Shown here: piece by piece, positions 39,801 to 51,800 of the stretch
Position numbering within the stretch: position 1 is the stretch's first letter
Layout: each line of letters begins with the position of its first letter
Translations under genes and position numbers: made by a program
Assembly (NCBI RefSeq): GCF_039555335.1
Contig: NC_092637.1
Span: forward strand, 1,178,001 to 1,242,000
DNA: 64,000 nucleotides
Source of the DNA: Amphiura filiformis
Taxonomy: Eukaryota > Echinodermata > Ophiuroidea > Amphilepidida > Amphiuridae
Direction of reading: 5' to 3'
The notes under the pieces: generated by a model
Seen by the model: the letters and a program-made list of their open reading frames with translations, nothing else
Databases searched by the model: none
What the model was told of the DNA's origin: nothing

Positions 39801-42800
39801 TATGGTCATTAATAAATTATATGATAAAATTGTCACATCTCGCGACAAAAAGCTTTGCATGGTAGGAATTTTCTTAGACTTAAGCAAAGCATTCGACACG
39901 TTAAATCACCAAATTCTTATTAAAAAGCTTGATAATTATGGTATTAGGGGAATTGCCAATCTTTGGATTTGAAATTACCTGAATGATAGGAAGCAGTTTG
40001 TTGTTTTTAATCAACATCGCTCTTCCACCTTACCAATTGAGTGCGGGGTTCCTCAAGGTTCGATCTTAGGCCCCCTACTCTTTTTATTGTATATTAATGA
40101 CCTCCCTAAATGCGCTACAAATCTCCTTTTTATCATGTTTGCAGATGATACTAATATAATTTATTCGGATAAAGACCAAAAATCACTGGAGTCTAAGCTG
40201 AATAAAGAACTTAATGTTATATCTGACTGGTTTAAACTAAACAAACTTTCTCTAAATATTAAAAAAACTAATTTCATGGTATTTAAAAATAAACATACCC
40301 GCTTTCCCCCGTCAACTATTGATGATAAATTAATTGAACAAGTTAATGTAACTAAATTTCTTGGCATCCTAATAGACGACGACCTGTCGTGGAAATCACA
40401 CACATCCCATGTTACAAAAATTGTCTCGAAATACAATGGTATCATTAGGAAGGTTAGACCCTTTCTCCCCTGATTCTTTGATCACTCTCTACAATACCCT
40501 TAATTACTGTGCCATGATCTGGGCTGACAAAAACAATTCCCATCTCCATACACTTTTTTTGATGCAGAAGAAAATTATCAGAACATGTACCTATTCAGTT
40601 TGGCTCGCCCACACCGACCCCTTATTCAAGTCTCTCAGGACGCTTAAAATCCAAGACCTCTACATTTTCCAAACTGCCCAATTTATGTTCAATTACCTTC
40701 ATGACCAACTACCATCTCATATTACTGACGCAGACTATTTTATAACCAAAAAAGACATTCACATCCATGACATCCGTTTTTCGAATGACCTTCACGTAAG
40801 CCTTACCAATACCAGGCTGGCTGAAAATATCCTTCGGATTCAGGGTGCCCTGCTCTGGAACTCCCTCGACCAATCATTGAAACAGTCTCCAACATTGGCT
40901 ATTTTCAAACATAGACTTAAAGATTATTTAATCGAATCTTATACCACAACTGATTAAGGGTATTTTCAAACTTTCCATCTCTCTTCGGTCTGTCCCGCCC
41001 TGTCCTGTCTTGTATTGTTCAGTCTGTCCATACCCCATTATTTGGCAAAATTATATTTGATTCCGATCTTGTCCAAATTATCTTTATGTGAAGGAATCAT
41101 ACGCTCCTCTTTTCATTCAGCTTTGTGTCAAAATATGTGATTTATTATATATTTTTTATTATTGTACTTTTGCTTATCTGATTTAATGATTCCGTTCAAT
41201 TAAATTTCATGTATTCTTATTTCGGCCACATGATCTCATCATTGTAGTACATATTAATATTGTAGCGTAAGTTAAATTTTCATCTTGTTCAGATTGGGTG
41301 CCACAAGCTTCACGCTCTGCGTCTTTGCGGCATCATTTATTAATTATCATTAAGTATTTCTTATCTTGCATTTCCATTATTTTGTATAACTTTTTGTGAA
41401 TTGAGATGAAAACAAATAAAACTTGAACTTGAACTTGAAACTTGAACTTGAGTTAGTCTCTTCAGATGGGTAAAAATAAGGCTGACATAAGTAAAAAATA
41501 TTAACAATTATGTAAAATGACAAAAATAATCTACCCGACTCCAGCAAAAACCGTTGCTTTTTATCAAAGAAAAGATAAGAGCAGATAAGAACTGTCAAAT
41601 TCAATGCTTTTCTTAAAATGCTCAAAGACATTTATGCAGAACATGTCTTCATTGGAAAATAAGGTTAACATATTAAACATGCTATGGAGGTGACATCTTG
41701 GCAATTGAATACCAAAGAAACTAATTTGAAAATATCAAGAGACAAAAACAGACGGAACTAAATCATTTTTATACAGATAGTTCTCTTGCAGATTCTAATT
41801 CTTTAAAAGACCATTAAAAGTTTATGAAGTTCGATGTAATTTTGTTTTCTTAATTATGCTTATTTAACAGTGTCCAAAATACAATTTGCCGCGGAGAAGT
41901 ACTATGTTGCCGAGGGTCAGACACTTGAAGTTAGACTTATACGGACTGGCGTTTTATCAACAACAGCTGACCTTGTAGGAGGTAAACATAACTCACTATT
42001 AAGTTATTAAATTTTTCTATTTTGTAAATTACCTCAAATTATTTGGTTCCGTTTCACATGGTATTTCTTGTACTGATTGTTTAGGTATTAGCTTCTCCTT
42101 TCTGAACTAATATTAAATCTACTTTGAATTTTTATGAAATTTTTTGGATTCATTTTATACATCGTGAAATAGTGTATAAGATGGTTAGGAACCAAAAAAA
42201 TTGCAAATAATTTCTCACGTGTTGATGAATATGTTTTATATTTTAAATGGAATAATAATTATTTTTTCTTAAACAAATCAAACATCGAGGAGGTGTAATA
42301 ACAACAATGATATTGATAGGAGCTTTTTAGGGCCTAATTTTAATAAAAGGTCAATGCTTTTAACAGCAAAATATTGGTATTAAGGTGGCTGTGTACTCTC
42401 AGACATGCATGTAGTAAAAGTGCAATAACTTTGTAATTATTCGCGCAAAACATATAAAAGTATACATTTTTATAAAGGCAAGACATCAATAAATCTTAAT
42501 AAAAATACAGATTTGGGGTAAAAACAACAATTTTGAAGAAAATCACAAAAAAGTGAGTTTTTGGCAATATTTGTTAGGTACATCATAACAAAAAAACACT
42601 CTTTCCAAAATATTTTATTTTGTTTTTAGCTCAATCTTGAGGCTCCATTCCAAAAACGGTTTTTTATTTTTTGATATTGGCCTTATTTTTTGAGATATTG
42701 ACCATATAAGGCATCAAAGTGAACTTTTTAAAATTCAAAAACGCCTATTTGCACAAAATGATGCCCAAAATCGGAAATAGACCAAAATATAAAAAAATGA

Positions 42801-45800
42801 GAAAACCGTTTCTTGAGTCGATCATGCGTTTTACGATGATCATATTTGCTTACCTATAGATGCTGTATTTATTGCGTAATCGTGTACCTAAATCGTCATT
42901 TTACCGAGAAAATGAACATTGAAATAATGGCCGTTGAAGTTTAAAGTGGTCACATTTTGCACTTTCATCGAATCTCACAGGATGATGCGACAGTTTTCCA
43001 CAGCCCATTGAGAAGTTTGAGCAAAATCCATTCATAACTTGATATTTAAATCGGGGGAAAGAACTTGAAAAAACCCACATTTTATCAGCTAAAACGGAGC
43101 CGTTTGACCACTAGGTTTTTGTGAAATCAGTGCTTCCGTGGTGTTTCCATAAGATGCGCCGCGCATGCAGATAAGCGTCGCTTATGCGGCGCGTATTTGT
43201 GCGTTAACAAATTGCGCGATACGCAACGCGATGAGTTGTTGCGCGCGTGTACCTTGCTGGTACAAAGATTTTCTTTCCTTTTCAATTTCAAACACGAGTG
43301 GAATAGTGAAATAAAATCCTTAAAATATTGCAGTTGGAGTTTACAAATCTGGATTTTCATTCCTTGTATTTATAAAAAACATAACAAGGTACAAACATAT
43401 CATAAAAACTCAATTTTGAGAAAGAAACAATGGCTAGAGTACACAGCCGCGTTAAAAACATACTTAATAATACAGACTTGAAAACTACACCTCCAATTCT
43501 ACACATTAAATATGATAAAAACTGGCAAATGTTATCAAAGCACTGAACATGAGATAAGGGATCAGTTACTGGTAAGAATGAGGTGTGTTTTTATTTGTAT
43601 CACCTGTAAGAAAAGTAATAAACCGTATCACTTCTTTTTCTTGCAGTGGTTGATTTGGTTACGGGTTCTTCAGATCTTAGTCTATTGGAAGGAACGTACA
43701 CATTTGCTGATGAAACCATAACCACTGTACAACAAGTATTGTTAATGGCAACAAGCGATGGTTTGGATGAGGATGTTGAATGTTATGAAATTGCACTCCA
43801 AGCTATCGCTCCCACGGGTGGTACAACTGCAGCAGAAGTACTTGGCGATATAAGTACCGCAGAAGTCTGTATCTCTGATGCACCAGGTTTGTCATTGGAT
43901 TAGTGTACATTTATATTACGAGGGTCATTCAAAAAGTTATACCTCTAAGCAACAGCCCATTCATATTTTCCATGATGATAACCTATGGTTGTATCTAGCT
44001 GATGAATGAGCAAATTTTATTTTGATATATGTTCCGTTTGTTGTAAGCGAAGTAAAAATGAAACCAAGATTCAGGACTGCGGAAACAGAGAAATCTTTAC
44101 ATTATATCCACAAAGAACACATAAGAAGACCAAATTTAAGTTACCATAAAATACGATTTAGTCCCTTCAGATGGCTTAAATTGAAGTTGCCATAAGAAAA
44201 AATATCAAAATGTAAAATGACAAAACAAAGTCTGCGCCACATAAAAGAACCGTTGCTTTTTAGCAAAGAAAAGACAAGAGCAGATAAGAACTACAATCAA
44301 ATTGAATGATTTTCTTTAAAATGCCCGAACGACATTTATGCAGAAATTGTCTGCATTGCAAAGTAAGGTTAACTGGAAGCATACTAAACCTGCTATGGAA
44401 ATAACACCTTAGTAATTGAATACTAAAGAAACTAATTTGAAAATATAAAGAGACAAAAAGTGGTTTTATGTCTTTATGTTTAACTTTCAGCTCTCAAACG
44501 GAACTAAATTAATTTCATACAGATGGTCCACTTGCATATTCTCATGCTCTAAAAACCATTAAAAGTTGATGAAGCTCAATGTAATTTAGTTTTCTTAATT
44601 ATGTTTATTTAACAGTGTCCAAAATCCAATTTGCCGATGAGAAATACTCAGTTGCCGAGGGTCAGACACTTGAAGTTAGACTTATACGGACTGGCGTTTT
44701 ATCAACAACAGCTGACCTTGTAGGAGGTAAACATAAATCACTATAAATTATTCTATCATGTAAATTTCTATTTTCTAAACTAATACTTAAATCTAGGAGC
44801 TTTTTAGGGCCTAATTTAAAAGGTCAATGCTCTTAACAGCAAAACATTGGTATTAAAAACATGCTTAATAATACAGACTTAAAAACTACACCATAAAAAC
44901 TAGCAAATATTATAAGAGCAGTTAATATGAGATAATTGATCAGTTACTGGTAAGAATGAGGTGTGTTTTTATTTGTATCACCTGTAAGAAAAGTAATAAA
45001 CCGTATCACTTCTTTTTCTTGCAGTGGTTGATTTGGTTACGGGTTCTTCAGATCTTAGTCTATTGGAAGGAACGTACACATTTGCTGATGAAACCATAAC
45101 CACTGTACAACAAGTATTGTTAATGGCAACAAGCGATGGTTTGGATGAGGATGTTGAATGTTATGAAATTGCACTCCAAGCTATCGCTCCCACGGGTGGT
45201 ACAACTGCAGCAGAAGTACTTGGCGATATAAGTACCGCAGAAGTCTGTATCTCTGATGCACCAGGTTTGTCATTGGATTAGTGTACATTTATATTACGAG
45301 GGTCATTCAAAAAGTTATACCTCTAAGCAACAGCCCATTCATATTTTCCATGATGATAACCTATGGTTGTATCTAGCTGATGAATGAGCAAATTTTATTT
45401 TGATATATGTTCCGTTTGTTGTAAGCGAAGTAAAAATGAAACCAAGATTCAGGACTGCGGAAACAGAGAAATCTTTACATTATATCCACAAAGAACACAT
45501 AAGAAGACCAAATTTAAGTTACCATAAAATACGATTTAGTCCCTTCAGATGGCTTAAATTGAAGTTGCCATAAGAAAAAATATCAAAAATGTAAAATGAC
45601 AAAACAAAGTCTGCGCCACATAAAAGAACCGTTGCTTTTTAGCAAAGAAAAGACAAGAGCAGATAAGAACTACAATCAAATTGAATGATTTTCTTTAAAA
45701 TGCCCGAACGACATTTATGCAGAAATTGTCTGCATTGCAAAGTAAGGTTAACTGGAAGCATACTAAACCTGCTATGGAAATAACACCTTAGTAATTGAAT

Positions 45801-48800
45801 ACTAAAGAAACTAATTTGAAAATATAAAGAGACAAAAAGTGGTTTTATGTCTTTATGTTTAACTTTCAGCTCTCAAACGGAACTAAATTAATTTCATACA
45901 GATGGTCCACTTGCATATTCTCATGCTCTAAAAACCATTAAAAGTTGATGAAGCTCAATGTAATTTAGTTTTCTTAATTATGTTTATTTAACAGTGTCCA
46001 AAATCCAATTTGCCGATGAGAAATACTCAGTTGCCGAGGGTCAGACACTTGAAGTTAGACTTATACGGACTGGCGTTTTATCAACAACAGCTGACCTTGT
46101 AGGAGGTAAACATAAATCACTATAAATTATTCTATCATGTAAATTTCTATTTTCTAAACTAATACTTAAATCTAGGAGCTTTTTAGGGCCTAATTTAAAA
46201 GGTCAATGCTCTTAACAGCAAAACATTGGTATTAAAAAACATGCTTAATAATACAGACTTAAAAACTACACCATAAAAACTAGCAAATATTATAAGAGCA
46301 GTTAATATGAGATAATTGATCAGTTACTGGTAAGAATGAGGTGTGTTTTTATTTGTATCACCTGTAAGAAAAGTAATAAAACGTATCACTTCTTTTTCTT
46401 GCAGTGGTTGATTTGGTTACGGGTTCTTCAGATCTTAGTCTAATGGAAGGAACGTACACATTTGCTGATGAAACCATAACCACTGTACAACAAACACTAT
46501 TAATGGCAACAAGCGATGGTTTAGATGAGGATGTTGAATGTTATGAAATTGCACTCCAAGCTATCGCTCCCACGGGTGGTACAACTGCAGCAGAAGTACT
46601 TGGCGATATAAGTACCGCAGAAGTCTGTATCTCTGATGCGCCAGGTTTGTCATTGGATTAGTGTACATTTATATTACGAGGGTCATTCAAAAAGTTATAC
46701 CTCTAAGCAACAGCCCATTCATATTTTCCATGATGATAACTTATGGTTATATCTAGCTGATGAATGAACAAATTTTATTTTGATATATTTTCCGTTTGTT
46801 GTAAGCGAAGTAAAAATGAAACCAAGATTCAGGACCGCGGAAACAGAGAAAATCTTTACATTATATTCACAAAGAACACATAAGAAGACCAAATTGAAGT
46901 TACCATAAAATACGATTTAGTCCCTTCAGATGGCTTAAATTGAAGTTGCCATAAGAAAAAATATTAAAAATGTAAAATGACAAAACAAAGTCTGCGCCAC
47001 ATAAAGGAACCGTAACTTTTTAGCAAAGAAAAGACAAGAGCAGATAAGAACTACAATCAAATTAAATGTTTTTCTTAAAAATGCCCAAACGACATTTATG
47101 CAGAAATTGTCTGCATTGCAAAGTAAGGTTAACTGGAAGCATATTAAACCTGCTATGGAAATAACACCATAGTAATTTAACACCAAAGAAACTAATTTGA
47201 AAATATCAAGCGACAAAAAGTGGTTTTATGTCTTTATGTTTAACTTTCAGCTCTCAGACGGAACTAAATTAATTTTATACAGATGGTCCACTTGCATATT
47301 CTTAATTCTTATGCTCTAAACGACCATTAAAAGTTTATGAAGCTCAGTGTAATTTTATATCTTAATTATATTTATTTAACAGTGTCCAAAATCCAATTTG
47401 CCGATGAGAAATACTCAGTTGCCGAGGGTCAGACACTTGAAGTTAGACTTATACGGACTGGCGTTTTATCAACAACAGCTGACCTTGTAGGAGGTAAACC
47501 TAAATCACTATAAATTATTATATTATGTAAATTTCTATTTTCTAAACTAATATTTAAATCTAGGAGCTTTTTAGGGCCAAATTTAAAAGGTCAGTGCTCT
47601 TAACAGCAAAACATTGGTATTAAAAACATGCTTAATAATACAGACTTAAAAACTACACCATAAAAACTAGCAAATTATAAAAGCAGTTAATATGAGATAA
47701 GGGATCAGTTACTGGTAAGAATGAGGTGTGTTTTTATTTGTATCACCTGTAAGAAAAGTAATAAAACGTATCACTTCTTTTTCTTGCAGTGGTTGATTTG
47801 GTTACAGGTTCTTCAGATATTAGTCTAATGGAAGCAACGTACACATTTGCTGACGAAACCGTAACCACTGTTCAACAAGCACTATTAATGGCAACAACCG
47901 ATGGTTTGGATGAGGATGTTGAATGTTATGAAATTGCACTCCAAGCTATCTCTCCTACTGGTGGTACAACTGCAGTAGAAGAACTTGGCGATATAAGTAC
48001 CGCAGAAGTCTGTATCTCTGATGCACCAGGTTTGTCATTGGATTTGTGTACATTTGTATTACGAGGGTCATTCAAAAAGTTATACCTCTAAGCAACAACC
48101 CATTCATATTTTCCATGATGATAACCTATGGCTATATCTAGCTGATGAATGAGCAAATTTTATTTTGATATATTTTCCGTTTGTTGTAAGCGAAGTAAAA
48201 ATGAAACCAAGATTCAGGACCAAGGAAACAGAGAAAATCCTTACATTATATCCACAAAGAACACATAAGAAGACCAAATTGAAGTTACCATAAAATACGA
48301 TTTAGTGCCTTCAGATGGCTTAAATTGAAGTTGACATACGAAAAAATATCAAAAATGTAAAATGACAAAACAAAGTCTGCGCCACATAAAAGAACCGTTG
48401 CTTTTTAGCAAAGAAAAGGCAAGAGCAGATAAGAACTACAATCAAATTAAATATTTTTCTTTAAAATGCCCAAACGACATTTATGCAGAAATTGTCTGCA
48501 TTGCAAAGTAAGGTTAACTGAAAGCATATTAAACCTGCTATGGAAATAACACCTTAGTAATTTAACACAAAAGAAACTAATTTGAAAATATCAAGAGACA
48601 AACAGTGGTTTTATGTGTTTATGTTTAACTTTCAGCTCTCAGACGGAACTAAATTAATTTCATACAGATGGTCCACTTGCATATTCTCATGCTCTAAAAA
48701 ACCATTAAAAGTTGATGAAGCTCAAAGTAATTTAGTTTTCTTAATTATGTTTATTTAACAGTGTCCAAAATCCAATTTGCCGATGAGAAATACTCAGTTG

Positions 48801-51800
48801 CCGAGGGTCAGACACTTGAAGTTAGACTTATACGGACTGGCGTTTTATCAACAACAGCTGACCTTGTAGGAGGTAAACATAACTCACTATTAAATTATTC
48901 TATTATGTAAATTACGTCCGATTATCTTGTTCCGTTTCACATGGTATTTCTTGTACTTTAGTTAGTTATTAGTTTCTCTTTTCTGAATTAATATCTAAAT
49001 CTATTTTGATTTATCTATAAGTCGTTTTGAGATTTGTTTTATACATCGTGATGTATAAGTCGGGTAGGAACCAATAAAATTGCAAATAATTTCTGAGGTC
49101 TTGATGAATATGTTTTATATTATAAATAGAATAATGATATTTTTTTCTTAAACAAACCAAACACTTTTGAATAGTTTGTATTATCGATGAGGTGTAATAA
49201 CAACAATGATAATGATATGAGATTTTTTGCGCCTAATTTTAAAGGTCAATGGTCTTAACAGAAAAACAGTGGGATTAAAAACATACTTAATAATACAGAT
49301 TTGAAAACTACACCTTCAATTCTACACATTAAATATGATAAAAACTAGCAAATATTATCAAAGCACTGGTCATGAGATAAAGGATCAGTTACTGGTAAGA
49401 ATGAGGCGTGTTTGTATTTGTAAGGGAATAAAACGTATCACTTCTTTTTCTTGCAGTGGTTGATTTGGTTACAGGTTCTTCAGATCTTAGTCTAATGGAA
49501 GGAACGTACACATTTGCTGACGAAACCATAACCACTGTTCAACAAGCACTATTAATGGCAACAACCGATGGTTTGGATGAGGATGTTGAATGTTATGAAA
49601 TTGCGCTCCAAGCTATCTCTCCCACGGGTGGTACAACTGCAGCAGAATCACTGGGCGATATAAGTACCGCAGAAGTCTGTGTCCTTGATGCTAAAGGTCC
49701 GTCATTGGATTAGTGTAAATTTATATTAAAAGGGTCATTCAAAAGGTTATACCTCCACCTTCATATCTCAGCTTCTTTGTATTTTCCATGATGATAACAT
49801 ATGGTCTTATCTAGCTGATTAGCTGATAAGCAAATTTTATTTAAGACAAGAGCAGATAAGAACTGTAATCAAATTAAATGTTTTTCTTAAAAATGCCAAA
49901 AATATATTTATGCATAAGTAAATGTAAGTGACTTTGTGGTATATGCATGGTCACTTGCGTCTAACCAAATGTTCAAGTGACCATGAATTTATACATGGGC
50001 ATAATTAACCGTAAATTTATTGCCGAAATGAGATATAGCTATTTCTGGCTCGAAGCCCTCGATTTATACCTCATTCACCACGGCCCGAAAATGCTCACGC
50101 AAGCTAACTTTAAAAAGTACTTTGAAAACTCACACACGTTGATTCCGCTATTTTCAAGATTCATTCATTAAACTATAAAGCTTCCTGCATAGGCATTCTC
50201 ATTTTTTTTTTAAATTGTTTATGGGAATGTATTATTTAGAGGTTAATAACTGCGCATCGGTTATTTGGAGGGCATTGTGAAAACATTTTGCATTTGAAAC
50301 CGAGGGATATTCCAAGGTCCAAAGCAAAATGTTTAGATTTTTCACAATGCCCGACATATTACCGATATAAATCCGCAAAAATTAGACTTTTTTTTTATGA
50401 TATTGCTCATATTCTCAAACAGTACATGGAAAATTCCTTCTTTTATATTAAGATAATAACATTTATAATTTCAAACCGATACGTAACTCAATTTATGACC
50501 GGACAATGAATCATGACCTTTAGTTTGCGTGTAAATAAATGGTAACCTTTATTTACTTAAATGTTTTTTGGGTTTTTTTTTCACTTTTCCAGAGTGTGTC
50601 CCAGAGTGTGAAAATGGTGGTGTATGCATAGCTAACAACCTCTGCACATGTCTTCCTGGGTTTGCTGGCGCAACTTGTGAAAATACCATAGCTATAGCAA
50701 GTAAGCTGTAAACATTTTTAAGTGAGTTAACGTCTTTTTTGGCAAGTCAGATACAACAGAGGAAGCATTTTTGTGAAGGGGCTGCTCTTAAGAAAACTGT
50801 GATTATAATGATCCAATAATAGACTCAACGTGCAATACCGTAAAACCCCGTCTACAAGCATATAGTGTGCTTCTGATGAAAGCTACATTAATCCAGTCGC
50901 CATTATGGAGTTTGAGCAAATAAATTATGGATCCAAGCATATACAAACAGGGATTATTTTAAGACCGATCTATTGTATTGGTATATTAACGCTTGCTTCG
51001 AATTAATTAAACTTTTATAAGAAAAAACACTACATATGCTTGTAGACGGGGTTTTACGGTATTGAACCAAGTAGTAAATACGGTTTTAGGAATGTTCCGG
51101 TTCCGGGTCAATAAGGTCAACCAAGGTCAAAGGTCACTTCAGGGCCGTGAGTCACGAGGTCAAAAATCAAGAGATCAAATACCACTTCTGTGTCAAAGGT
51201 CAACCGGTGTTTATATTTAGATACGTTTACATACTTTAATAATTGAAAGCGATAGTGGATATGGCTAATTAGCATATATTAATAATAATAAGGTTTGCGT
51301 GGTTATTAGCAAAACCTCCAAAAACTTAAGGAGATAAGTGACCGCTTATGGGTTCGAATTTCAACCAGCCTAATTATGAAGCTCCCGTGGGCAAGTGGTT
51401 AAGGCATAGGTCTCGTAAACCTGAGGTCCTGGGTTGGATTCCCAGGCGGGATCACTTTTTCTACTTGTCTCCTTTATCATTTGCGACGGCGAACCTGGTG
51501 AAAGATATTGTTTATTTATATAATTCCCGTCGATCATGCCACTGTTTTTTCAGTGCTCCAAAAACACATTGCCCATAAACGATATATGAATATGAATGAA
51601 CGATTGTGATCACTGTCATTTAGTTCAGCGTGTTATAACAAGGAAAGGTGGCTCAGGTCAACCTAGCTATTTTGAGTGTTTGATCATTTGCCATCTAAAT
51701 TTCACCTGATATTGGTGGCGTTTAACTATGAGAGTTCTGAATGCAAGAAAATTCCGCCCGAAATTAGCTATTGAATTTCCCATTGAAAACCGTGTAATAG

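Larger units (their letters stand above)
41871..49696 (+). repeat. Array 2: tandem duplication of a second Calx-beta subtype (units 13-17)
   Basis: First exons are 2745, 1379, 1388 and 1379 bp apart. Intron sequence is shared across units, including a stretch after each second exon starting ACGAGGGTCATTCAAAAAG. Units 14-16 lack about 300 bp of the intron between first and second exon that units 13 and 17 keep. Confidence 0.9.

Noticed and set aside
8136-49696. Dscam-style mutually exclusive exon choice
   Set aside because: Exon pairs are symmetric and all could be included at once. I saw no convincing docking and selector pairs, and the domain logic favours a long tandem protein.
51090-51210. 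Repeated AGGTCA half-sites as a nuclear receptor element
   Set aside because: Such phrases are common in the repeats of this window (also in the foldback elements) and no regulatory context supports it.
51381-51454. Functional tRNA-Thr gene
   Set aside because: The T loop is changed and the acceptor stem does not pair without a bulge, so it was listed as a pseudogene or SINE head.
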